Shown in pieces: positions 7,989-15,871 of a stretch of DNA of 39,625 nucleotides (position 1 is the first letter of the stretch; each line of letters starts with the position of its first letter). The DNA comes from Streptomyces sp. SID14478 (GTDB taxonomy: Bacteria; Actinomycetota; Actinomycetes; Streptomycetales; Streptomycetaceae): positions 1-39,625 of the forward strand of contig NZ_JAAGMG010000599.1 of NCBI RefSeq assembly GCF_010548525.1. The letters are read 5' to 3'. The notes beneath the pieces were generated by a model, which was given only the letters and a program-made list of their open reading frames with translations, did no database searches and had not been told where the DNA came from. Both the position numbers and the translations under genes were made by a program.

Positions 7989-8001
7989 CCGGCCGAGTCG
8001 G
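7968..8001. terminator. 34-bp perfect palindrome, probable bidirectional terminator
   Basis: CCGACTCGGCCGGTCAC (7968-7984) is followed directly by its exact complement (7985-8001). As RNA it would form a 15-bp stem closed by a 4-base loop on either strand. It marks the end of the decayed MarR gene and stands 107 bp before the HEAT-repeat gene. Bidirectional termination is the simplest reading; a protein-binding site with CACGTG at its centre is an alternative. Confidence 0.55.
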
Positions 8002-8108
8002 AGACAGCGATTTGCTTCCGCGCGCGAATATTCAGGAGACCAGCCGGAGGGGGTGGCATAGCATCACCGCAGATCAGACAGGTCACATGCACATACTGCG
8101 GGGCACGC

Positions 8109-9554
8109 ATGGGTGGGGACGACGGAACCGGAGTGGCGGCTGCCGTACGGCTGGGTGAAGGGGTGCCGTTGGGCGAGGTACTCGATGTCCGTGACCCTGA
8201 CTCGTGGCTCAGCCTCGATCTCGGTGTGCGGGAACTCGCCTGGTCGCAGCGACAGTTGATGCCGACGCGGGCCGAAGTCATCAACGGGCAGGCGAGTGGG
8301 GGCCTCGAGGGATCCGCCGTTCGACGGCAGGGCCGGGAGCTCGACGACGCCCGGCTCGCCTTGGCGCTGTGCCACGCTGACGGGCGGGTTCGAAAGGCGG
8401 CCGTGGGCAAGGCCGCGGGACGGCCCGCGCTGTTGCCGCTCGTGGTCGTCCGATGTGCCGACTGGGCGGCTCCGGTGCGCGAGCGAGCCCGCACTGTGCT
8501 GCGGGTCGGGCTCGACGGCGCGGATGTCGCAGGGCTCGCGGCGCTGGTGCTGAAGTCTGGGCGCCGGGACCGCGGGGAGTTCGCGGTCGGGCTGTTGCGC
8601 GAGCTGCTGCGCCAGGCACCGCACGGGCGGCTCATACCGCTGCTCGCCGATCGGGACCTTGACGTGCGCAGGTTCGCTCATCGCATCGCCGTGGCCGAAC
8701 GTCGGCTGACTCCCGCCGAATTGGCCCGCACCGCCGCACGCGACAAGGACATGGTCGTCCAGAATCTGTGCGCCGACGCCGCGCTCGCAGGAGCGTCGGA
8801 AACCGACTACGACGAAGTGCTCGTGCCACTGCTCGGCTCCCGTAACCCTTGGGTGCGGTCGGCCGGTGTGACCGGGCTGCGGCGGGCTGGGCAGGCGGGC
8901 CGAGCACAGGAGTTCCTGGCCGACCGTTCGTCGCTGGTGCGGGCCTGCGCGCGCTACGTCGTACGACAAGAGGGAGTCGATCCGCTTCCGCTGTACCGGG
9001 ACTGGTGCACGCGTGGTGGCGAGATGCCGCCGGGGGCGCCGGCTGGACTCGGCGAATGCGGGGTACGCGCCGATGCCGAACTGCTGTGGCCGCTGGTCAG
9101 ACACCCTGTGGGTGCGGTCCGGGTGGGCGCGGTGGTGGGGCTGCGCGCCCTAGACGCGGTGGAGGCAGAACGTCTGCGCACGCTCGTCGACGACCCGGCA
9201 CCGGCCGTCGCACGCGAGGTAGTGACTGCGCTCGCCCCGTCAGCAGGCAGTCTGGATGCCGACTGGCTGCTCGCTCGGCTCGCACCGGACCGGCCCCGGC
9301 ACACCCGGCTCGCCGCGTTCCGGTTGCTCGACGTACAGGGCGGACTGATCCAACTGCGTTGCGCCGTCGCCTTGTTGAACGATTCGGACGACAAGCTGCG
9401 CCGCTGGTCCGAGCAGTCTGTCCAGCGCTGGCGGCCATCGACGGACCGGCCGTTCGGGGATGCACAGGTGGCTGAGCTCCTCGGGCAGTGCGAGCACCTT
9501 TTCAGCACGTACGTACTGGACCGTCTCAAGCGAGAGGCAGGAATCAGGAGCTGA
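8109..9554 (+). CDS. HEAT-repeat protein, 481 aa
   Basis: An alpha-solenoid scaffold made of repeated paired helices of HEAT type. Examples are DARLALALCHADGRVRKAAV, LVVVRCADWAAPVRERARTV, LLADRDLDVRRFAHRI, LLGSRNPWVRSAGVTGLRRA, LADRSSLVRACARYVV, LVRHPVGAVRVGAVVGLRAL and LVDDPAPAVAREVVTALA. The repeats run from about residue 85 to 445 with the typical D-x-x-V/P-x-V-R-x-x-A pattern. Such proteins bind other proteins or nucleic acids and have no catalytic site of their own. There is no signal peptide. The ribosome-binding site before ATG 8109 is weak, so the true start may be slightly downstream. The gene stands alone; its partner is unknown. Confidence 0.75.
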   Translation: MGGDDGTGVAAAVRLGEGVPLGEVLDVRDPDSWLSLDLGVRELAWSQRQLMPTRAEVINGQASGGLEGSAVRRQGRELDDARLALALCHADGRVRKAAVGKAAGRPALLPLVVVRCADWAAPVRERARTVLRVGLDGADVAGLAALVLKSGRRDRGEFAVGLLRELLRQAPHGRLIPLLADRDLDVRRFAHRIAVAERRLTPAELARTAARDKDMVVQNLCADAALAGASETDYDEVLVPLLGSRNPWVRSAGVTGLRRAGQAGRAQEFLADRSSLVRACARYVVRQEGVDPLPLYRDWCTRGGEMPPGAPAGLGECGVRADAELLWPLVRHPVGAVRVGAVVGLRALDAVEAERLRTLVDDPAPAVAREVVTALAPSAGSLDADWLLARLAPDRPRHTRLAAFRLLDVQGGLIQLRCAVALLNDSDDKLRRWSEQSVQRWRPSTDRPFGDAQVAELLGQCEHLFSTYVLDRLKREAGIRS

Positions 9555-10080
9555 CCGTACGACATACGACATGCCCTCGCCCACCAGACCTTCGACGGGA
9601 CGGGGGTCATCACCTGCCCGAACAAGGCCGCGACCAGCGGGGTGCACCCGGTGTGCACCCAGGCCCCATCGAAGGCCGGTCTATGCAGGCCAGAGCACAT
9701 CCCTAGCTCTACACGACGCAGCGGGTCAACTCCGCTCGCTGGAATCGGAGTTCGGCTTCGAGCCAAACCTGCCGGCGCCGCGCCCACCGGTTGCAGAAGG
9801 CCGGATTCTTCGACCGGCTTCAACCGCCCTGCTCCCGGAGCAGAACGAGGCTGCCGATCTCCACGGACGCACGCGATGACTCGGTAGTTGATTGGATGGG
9901 CCAGGGCGGTGCGCGAAGGAGTTCGACCGACGCCTGGGGGCCTGGCGCGCCGGGGGAGAGGCCGCACTGCATGAACGTCGCTGGTGCCGACCCCGTCGGG
10001 CGCCAACGGATCAGCTGTTGGCACCTCCTGACGGCCCATCACTGGTGAACTGCTGATTCCGTTTAGTTGCGTACGAGGTC
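9555..10080. other. Non-coding or decayed stretch
   Basis: About 525 bp with no convincing gene. Short open frames overlap on both strands without a ribosome-binding site or family motif. A GTGCACCC direct repeat occurs at 9640-9661. It may be decayed coding sequence, but nothing was recognised. Confidence 0.4.
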
Positions 10081-10110
10081 TTGTCAGGTGGCACGCCCGA
10101 TGGATAGGAC
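10081..10110 (+). promoter_or_regulatory. Promoter of the acylase gene
   Basis: TTGTCA (10081-10086) and TAGGAC (10105-10110) with an 18-bp spacer match the Streptomyces vegetative (HrdB-type) promoter pattern. The predicted start near 10117 leaves a leader of about 33 bases containing GGAGG motifs before the GTG at 10150. Confidence 0.5.
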
Positions 10111-10149
10111 TCTCCGTGGGAGTGATCATCGGAGGTCTGGGGAGGCCGC

Positions 10150-12399
10150 GTGCCGAAGGCGGAAGTGTTCGTGAGTCAGGCCGGACAGCCGGAGGTGAGC
10201 CGACGGCGCGTACTTGGCTCGGCGGCGGGGCTGGCGGCGGCCGTGGCGATGGTGCCCTCCGGGACCGCGTTCGCGGCGCAGTCGCAGGGCTTGTCCGACG
10301 ACGACCGACGGCGCGGACACGCCGGCCGGGTGACGATCACCCGCGACGACTGGGGCATCCCGCACATCGTCGGGGACACCGACGCCGACGCCGTGTTCGG
10401 GATGATGTACGCGCAGGCCGAGGACGACTTCAACCGGATCGAGCAGAACTACCTCGTCGCGCTGGGCCGTCTCGCCGAGGCCGAGGGCGAGAGCGCGATC
10501 TGGCAGGACCTGCGCCAGCGGCTCTACCTGGACCCGGAGAAGCTCAAGCGGGACTACGCCAAGTGCCCCGCCTGGCTGCGTACGTTGATGCAGGCCTGGG
10601 CCGACGGTCTCAACCACTACCTCGCGACGCATCCCGAGGTGCGACCGCGCGTGCTGGACCGCTTCGAGCCGTGGATGCCGCTGAGCTTCTCCGAGGGCAG
10701 CATCGGTGGCGACATCGAGTCGGTGCTCCTCACCCAGCTCGAGGCCTTCTACGAGCAGCGTGAAGTGCCGATGACCGACGAGGAGCGCGGCCTCGTCCTG
10801 CGCGAACCCACCGGGTCCAACGGTTTCGCGATAGCGCCCAGCCACACGCGCGACGGCCACGCACTGCTGCTGATCAACCCGCACACCAGCTTCTTCTTCC
10901 GCTCGGAACAGCACGTGACGAGCCGTGAAGGGCTCAACGTCTACGGCGCGGCAACCTGGGGACAGTTCTTCATCTACCAGGGCTTCAACGCGCGCACCGG
11001 CTGGATGCACACCACGAGCGGCGTCGACAACATCGACGAGTTCGCCGAGACGATCGTGACGAAGGCCGATGGGTCCCGCTGCTACCAGTACGGCGACGCC
11101 CTGCGACCCGTGACGACGAAGACGATCACCCTGTCCTTCCGCACGGACGAGGGAAAGCAGAAGCGGCGCAGCTTCACCACATACGCCACGCACCATGGAC
11201 CCATCGTGCGCGAGTCCGACGGCAAGTGGATCGCCTGCGCGCTGATGAACAAGCCGGTGGAGGCACTCAAACAGAGCTTCCTGCGGACCACGACCGGGAA
11301 CTACGCGGACTACCTCAAGGTGGCAGGGCTGAAGGCCAACAGCTCGAACAACACGCTCTTCGCCGACGCGAAGGGCGAGATCGCCTTCCTGATGCCGCAG
11401 TTCATGCCCAAGAGGCAGGACCGCTTCGACTACCTCAAGCCCGTGGACGGCAGCGACCCGGCCACCGACTGGCACGGGCTGCACAGCCTGGACAGCATGC
11501 CGCAGGTCGTGAACCCGAAGAACGGCTGGGCGTTCAACACGAACAACTGGCCGTGGACCGCTGCCGGCGCCGACAGCCCGAAGAAGAACGCCTACCCGCG
11601 ATACTTCGACAAAGTGGGCGAGAATCCGCGCGGCCCCCACGCGATACGCGTGCTGAGCGCACGGGACGACTTCACCCCGCAGACGCTGATCGAGGCGGCG
11701 TTCGATCCCTACCTGACCGCGTTCGCACGGCTGGTGCCCGGGCTCGTCGCAGCCTGGGACCAGCTGGCCGAGGACGACGGCCAGAAGGCGGAACTGGCTG
11801 GACCCGTCGGGCTGTTGCGCGACTGGGACTTCCGGTGGGACGCGGAGTCGACCGCGACGTCCGTGGCCGTGTTCTGGGGCGAGGACCTGTGGGCCCTCAC
11901 CTCCGCGGCGGCGACGGACGCCGGCCTGTCGGTCTGGGACTACATGGCTGAGCGTGCCACGGACGCTCAGCGGCTGAAGGCGTTGGCGACGGCGACCGGG
12001 AGGCTGGTCCGGGACTTCGGCGACTGGCGGGTGCCCTGGGGCGACATCAACCGCTACCAGCGCAACGACGGGGCGATCGTCCAGCAGTTCAGCGACGACG
12101 AACCGAGCATCCCCGTCCCCTTCGCCTCGTCGCGCTGGGGCTCCCTCGCCTCCTTCGGAGCACAGGCGTACCCGGGAACCAAGCGCTACTACGGAACCAG
12201 CGGCAACAGCTTCGTGGCGGTGGTCGAGTTCGGGCCGCGGCTGCGCGCCTGGGCGGTGACGGCGGGCGGAGCGAGCGGACACCCCGACTCGCCCCACTTC
12301 GCCGACCAGGCCGAGCGGTACGCGGCGGGCAACCTGCGCCCGGTCTACTTCTACCCCGACGACCTCAAGGGCCACGTCGAACGCCGGTACCGTCCGTGA
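10150..12399 (+). CDS. Exported penicillin acylase-family (S45 Ntn) hydrolase
   Basis: A 749-aa precursor of an N-terminal-nucleophile amidase of the penicillin G / N-acyl-homoserine-lactone / lipopeptide acylase type. A twin-arginine-like signal (SRRRVLGSAAGLAAA, cleavage near AFA-A) directs export. The alpha chain follows (ITRDDWGIPHIVGDTDADAV, YAQAEDDFNRIEQNY). Autocatalytic cleavage would expose Ser223 in EPTGSNGFAIAP. Other expected catalytic residues are the His of LLINPHTSFF and the Asn pair in NSSNNTLFADAKGEIAFLMP. GTG at 10150 is chosen for its GGGGAGG site; GTG at 10171 is possible. The natural acyl-amide substrate is not readable from sequence: beta-lactam, acyl-homoserine lactone and cyclic lipopeptide are all possible. 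It has its own promoter and no operon partner. Confidence 0.88.
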   Translation: MPKAEVFVSQAGQPEVSRRRVLGSAAGLAAAVAMVPSGTAFAAQSQGLSDDDRRRGHAGRVTITRDDWGIPHIVGDTDADAVFGMMYAQAEDDFNRIEQNYLVALGRLAEAEGESAIWQDLRQRLYLDPEKLKRDYAKCPAWLRTLMQAWADGLNHYLATHPEVRPRVLDRFEPWMPLSFSEGSIGGDIESVLLTQLEAFYEQREVPMTDEERGLVLREPTGSNGFAIAPSHTRDGHALLLINPHTSFFFRSEQHVTSREGLNVYGAATWGQFFIYQGFNARTGWMHTTSGVDNIDEFAETIVTKADGSRCYQYGDALRPVTTKTITLSFRTDEGKQKRRSFTTYATHHGPIVRESDGKWIACALMNKPVEALKQSFLRTTTGNYADYLKVAGLKANSSNNTLFADAKGEIAFLMPQFMPKRQDRFDYLKPVDGSDPATDWHGLHSLDSMPQVVNPKNGWAFNTNNWPWTAAGADSPKKNAYPRYFDKVGENPRGPHAIRVLSARDDFTPQTLIEAAFDPYLTAFARLVPGLVAAWDQLAEDDGQKAELAGPVGLLRDWDFRWDAESTATSVAVFWGEDLWALTSAAATDAGLSVWDYMAERATDAQRLKALATATGRLVRDFGDWRVPWGDINRYQRNDGAIVQQFSDDEPSIPVPFASSRWGSLASFGAQAYPGTKRYYGTSGNSFVAVVEFGPRLRAWAVTAGGASGHPDSPHFADQAERYAAGNLRPVYFYPDDLKGHVERRYRP

Positions 12400-12422
12400 T
12401 CCGAGGTCCGTTCCGCTCCGGG

Positions 12423-12642
12423 CGACACAGTAGAAGGCTCCAACGCGTCCTTTGCGCGTGGGCGTTGATCGGCAACCGTTACTGCGACGAACGTCGATTC
12501 TTCTACGGCCGTAAGCGCGCCGAGGGCAAAGGCCGTACCCAGGCCCTGCTCACTCTCGCTCGGTGAGGTCAACGTTCTGCGGGCCCTGTTCCGTGACGGG
12601 TGGTGCTGCGAACCGCTGCCGCCCGTCACAGCAGCGGTTTGA
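12423..12642 (+). pseudogene. Remnant of IS110-family transposase (C-terminus), frameshifted
   Basis: The frame ending at 12566 reads RYCDERRFFYGRKRAEGKGR and TQALLTLAR. It then shifts to the frame of 12565, reading EVNVLRALFRDGWCCEPLPP up to a TGA at 12640-12642. Together this is the usual IS110-family C-terminal block (FYxRKRAEGK-xxTQAL-x-ALARRRVNVLxALxRD). The rest of the transposase, including the DEDD domain, is absent. The fragment ends 6 bp from the convergent flavoprotein gene. Confidence 0.6.
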
Positions 12643-12648
12643 CGGCGA

Positions 12649-14700
12649 TCAGTAATCGAATTTCTCGAATTGCACGTACTCTCCCGACGTCCATTCCAGG
12701 AGCGACTTCCTCAAGCCAGGGCCCGCGCACACATAGAAGCGACGCTTGCTTTCGGCGCTCTGGGCCAGAACGTCATCCTTGCCGATCCGGCGGTCGTGGA
12801 CGACGGCACCGAGTTGACGAACAATCGCCCTCTCCGTGTCGTGGCTGCCGTCGAGAGACTGGGTGACGAACAGTTCCGTCACCGCTGCCAGTCCGTCGAT
12901 CCGGCCCAGGACGTCGACTGCCAGCGGCAGGTCATCCGCTTGCAGACTCCAGAGAACCCGCATCCTCCGGTCGGACTCCAGCACCGGCCGCGCCTGGGCC
13001 ATGAGGGGTGTGATCCCCACTCCGCCGGCCACCACGACGATGTCGCCGTCGGTATAAGGGTCCATGGCTTCCTCTGCGTACCTCACCTCGTCTTCGCCGC
13101 CGAAGCCCAGTACGGCGGCGGAAAGCTGTGTGCCGGGGTGCCAGCCGGCCAGGAGCGAGGTGACGGGCCCGTTCCTCCTGACGGTGATGTCGAATTCGAC
13201 TCCGTGCAGGGGCCCCTGCTGCCCCGTTCCCGTGGCTGGTTCTTCAGCGACGGGAGCCGGTGGACTCGAGATCGTGAAGGTTCTGACGTAGTCGTCGTTG
13301 AGGGACCGGGGGTCGTGATCGCGCATGTGCGACCATCCACGATCGAGCGTGCCGGAGAAATCAAGGGTGATGTGCTGTCCCGCGCGCCACGGCTGGAGAT
13401 GCTGGAACGCTGCACGGGGCTGCGCAGCGGGGAGGGCATCGAGGCGGAAGGCGTACCGCGAGATCGTCGGCGTCAGATGCTGCGCACGGATCAGTGTCGC
13501 CTGCGCCTTTCCGACCGGCCGCCCCTCCGCGTCGACATCATCGGCGGAGTGGAGGTCCGCTCCGCCGATCTCGTGCGCCAGCTTGCGCACCGGCGGGTTG
13601 TAGGGCGACTGGTCCAGGAGCCGCCCACGGAACGGCAGTCCGTCCTTCACGAAGCGAGCTGCCTCCACCGTCACCCGGACGGCGAGCTTGCTGCGCGCGA
13701 TCAGTGAGGTGGCGTCCGCGCCGACCATGACCTCTGCTCGTCCCGTCAGGTAGAGGACGTCACCGGTTTCGAAGTCGGGGAAGGTGATTCCTACGGCGGG
13801 GTCGGTCTTGATGTTTCCCAGCGTCTGGTAGAGGCGGTTTCCCGAGTATTCGGGGTACACCAGGACGACACCGTCGGTGTCGGAGTTGCTGTGCACCCGC
13901 ACGAACCCGGGCGCGCCGCCCCGGTTGTTGGTGTCCATGCTCTCGGCGCCATGCCTGCTGGAGATGAAGAAGATGTCGGACTTGGCAATGAGCTGTTCCG
14001 CTTCGGGTGGCAGCGGAAGCCGGTCGCCGACCAGCGTCGGAGACGGGGCATGAGGTCGGACGGCTTTCCTGTTCAGGTACTTCGGGCAGTTCCCCAGCGT
14101 CTCTTCCACGGCGAGGGCCACCTGCACCTCTGCCGTCCCCTCAGGTCCGTCGGCAGTCGCGTTCTTGTCCGACGCCCCGGCCAGAACGGCTCCTCCGAGG
14201 ACTCTCCCGGCAATTTTGACCCGTGACCTGGTCGCCAGGTCGATCACCAGGCCTGCGGCTTGCCTTCCCCTGCCCTCGTGTCTGACGAGGATGTCGTCGC
14301 GGCTGCGTCCTTCCTCAACGCTCTCTTGTCCTTCGCCGCTCGTACGGTGGATGTGGCCGGCGTCGTCGGAGAACAGGGCTTCCAGCGCCGGGTCGAACCC
14401 GAGGGTGCCCGCGCTCTCCTCTGCGGGCTGGGGCGTGAGGTGAGTCAGAGATGTCACCTTCAGCATGTCTCTGGCCACGGTAGTCGTAGTGCCCGGCTGC
14501 CCACCGAGCACCGTGGTCCATACCCGGCCGTTCCGGTCGACCGTCCCCAGAGCGATGAGAGGGCTCTGTGCCATCCAGGGCGTGTAGTCCATGGGCAGCC
14601 CGGGAGCTGTGGGATTGCCTTCGTAGGGCACTTGGAGAAGCTGATGCATGGCCTCTTCACCCTCGTGCCACTGCGGTCGCGAGCGCGGAAGATTCGTCAT
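12649..14700 (-). CDS. PNPOx-like split-barrel / ferredoxin-reductase fusion flavoprotein
   Basis: A 683-aa two-part oxidoreductase. Residues 1 to about 370 form a pyridoxamine-phosphate-oxidase-like FMN split barrel (SPLIALGTVDRNGRVWTTVL, FISSRHGAESMDTNNRGG, GNRLYQTLGNIKTDPAVGI). Residues from about 395 onward are an FNR-type module: FAD-binding RTFTISSPP and NAD(P)-binding GDIVVVAGGVGITPLMAQ, ending in the family tail YVQFEKFDY. No plant-type [2Fe-2S] domain is present. It probably passes electrons from NAD(P)H through FAD to FMN and then to a small molecule or oxygen; the acceptor is unknown. It is cytoplasmic. It is divergent from a TetR gene whose spacer carries a repeated operator, so induction by a xenobiotic or reactive compound is likely. 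Confidence 0.85.
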   Translation of the reverse strand: MTNLPRSRPQWHEGEEAMHQLLQVPYEGNPTAPGLPMDYTPWMAQSPLIALGTVDRNGRVWTTVLGGQPGTTTTVARDMLKVTSLTHLTPQPAEESAGTLGFDPALEALFSDDAGHIHRTSGEGQESVEEGRSRDDILVRHEGRGRQAAGLVIDLATRSRVKIAGRVLGGAVLAGASDKNATADGPEGTAEVQVALAVEETLGNCPKYLNRKAVRPHAPSPTLVGDRLPLPPEAEQLIAKSDIFFISSRHGAESMDTNNRGGAPGFVRVHSNSDTDGVVLVYPEYSGNRLYQTLGNIKTDPAVGITFPDFETGDVLYLTGRAEVMVGADATSLIARSKLAVRVTVEAARFVKDGLPFRGRLLDQSPYNPPVRKLAHEIGGADLHSADDVDAEGRPVGKAQATLIRAQHLTPTISRYAFRLDALPAAQPRAAFQHLQPWRAGQHITLDFSGTLDRGWSHMRDHDPRSLNDDYVRTFTISSPPAPVAEEPATGTGQQGPLHGVEFDITVRRNGPVTSLLAGWHPGTQLSAAVLGFGGEDEVRYAEEAMDPYTDGDIVVVAGGVGITPLMAQARPVLESDRRMRVLWSLQADDLPLAVDVLGRIDGLAAVTELFVTQSLDGSHDTERAIVRQLGAVVHDRRIGKDDVLAQSAESKRRFYVCAGPGLRKSLLEWTSGEYVQFEKFDY

Positions 14701-14867
14701 GAGGTCTTCTCCTCCCGTGGTGCCTTGGTGAGAGCGGCATGCCGGTTCGTCGCCGTGCTCTCGTCAGTCACGGCTCCCAGTGGGGCACGGGAACGGGATT
14801 CATGCTTGCCCGGATCGCCGAGAGTGCGGCCGCACCACGGCGAGGGCCAGACACACTCCCGAGATAG

Positions 14868-14922
14868 AACCGGTCAGTACCATCTCAGGTTACCTCACGA
14901 TCGAACCGATTGTTACCATCAC
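14868..14922. promoter_or_regulatory. Paired direct-repeat operator and TetR promoter
   Basis: AACCGGTCAGTACCATCTC (14868-14886) recurs as AACCGATTGTTACCATCAC (14904-14922), start to start 36 bp. The second copy contains TACCAT (14914-14919), a good -10 for a transcript starting at or beside ATG 14926, so the TetR mRNA is probably leaderless; no Shine-Dalgarno sequence is present. TTACCT (14890-14895), 18 bp before it, is a weak -35. A repressor bound to both copies could silence both divergent genes. Confidence 0.5.
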
Positions 14923-14925
14923 CTC

Positions 14926-15513
14926 ATGCCTGTTGCGAAAGGTTCCACCATCGACCCCGAGCGGACGCGCGCGACGATCGTGCATGCCGCCACCCAGGTG
15001 CTGTACGAGCGGGGGCTGGACGGCATCGGGGTGGCGGAGCTCTGCAGGCGTCTCGGGGTGTCCAAGGAAACGCTCTACCGGCACTTCGGCACCAAGGACG
15101 GCCTCGTGCACGCGGTGCTCGAAACGCGAAGTGACAGTGTCATCGAGTGGCTGACCGATACGGTCTCATCGAGCGGGGACAGCCCGGCCGACCAGCTCGC
15201 GGCACTGTTCCGAGCCCTCCAGGGCTGGTACGACGGCCCGGACTTCCGTGGCTGCGCCTTGATCAACGCCGCCACGCAGCACCACACCGACGCCGTCCGC
15301 GCCATCGTGGGCCGCCACGTCGACCGCTACCTCGAACTGTTCGTCGGCATTGCGGAGCGAGCCGGCGCTTCCGATCCGCGGGAACTGGCGCTGCAGCTGC
15401 TCGTCCTCGCGGAGGGCGCCACGGTCGTCGCCGACCATCACAGCGACGCGCGGGCCGGCGAACTCGCCGGCCGGGCCGCTCTCACCCTCCTCGCCGCGGC
15501 CGGGCGATCCTGA
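14926..15513 (+). CDS. TetR/AcrR-family transcriptional regulator
   Basis: A 195-aa repressor. The N-terminal HTH reads IVHAATQVLYERGLDGIGVA then ELCRRLGVSKETLYRHFGTK; the C-terminal region is of the TetR_C type (LQGWYDGPDFRGCALINAAT). ATG at 14926 agrees with the start of homology and with a leaderless transcript from the TACCAT box. It is divergent from the PNPOx-FNR flavoprotein gene, which it most likely represses through the two direct repeats at 14868-14922. Its inducer is unknown, but the target being an oxidoreductase suggests a redox-active or toxic organic ligand. Confidence 0.9.
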   Translation: MPVAKGSTIDPERTRATIVHAATQVLYERGLDGIGVAELCRRLGVSKETLYRHFGTKDGLVHAVLETRSDSVIEWLTDTVSSSGDSPADQLAALFRALQGWYDGPDFRGCALINAATQHHTDAVRAIVGRHVDRYLELFVGIAERAGASDPRELALQLLVLAEGATVVADHHSDARAGELAGRAALTLLAAAGRS

Positions 15514-15823
15514 TCGCTCACCGGCCGGTCTGGCCCCGGGAAAGAACTTCGCCGTCATACGAGGCCTGTCCTCCAGGTCGCCGAACGGATATCACCGGCG
15601 TCTGCCCCGGCTGCGCTCAGCCGTTGTGCGGCGGGTAGTTGCTCACGCGCTCCCGCCTCTCCTCACCCCTCGATCGCGTCGCGCCGCAGACTGCGTAGCA
15701 GCACGAACCGTGAGAGCTGCGGAGGTTCCTCGTCGTCACGTGGACCCCGGACCCCGCGGACTCGGATAGTTCCCGTCCCGTAGCCCCCCGTCGACTTCCC
15801 CGGGTCGCTCCACGTCCGATGAA
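15514..15823. other. Intergenic stretch without a recognised gene
   Basis: Between the TetR stop and the terminator of the convergent beta-helix gene. Short open frames exist on both strands (for example one on the minus strand ending near 15663) but none has a start site with ribosome-binding sequence or a known motif. Confidence 0.4.
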
Positions 15824-15866
15824 GCGTCCGCAGGCCGGCCGTCGGGAACGGTCGGCCTGCGGACGC
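15824..15866 (-). terminator. Strong hairpin terminator after the beta-helix gene
   Basis: GCGTCCGCAGGCCGGCC (15824-15840) pairs with GGTCGGCCTGCGGACGC (15850-15866) over 17 bp with a single G-U type pair and a 9-base loop. It begins 6 bp past the stop codon of the minus-strand gene and also faces the convergent TetR gene, so it may serve both. Confidence 0.75.
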
Positions 15867-15871
15867 GGGCA

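Noticed and set aside
10126..12375. A 749-codon open frame antisense to the acylase gene
   Set aside because: Equal length is coincidence; the composition is typical of antisense reading of GC-rich coding DNA and no domain is visible.
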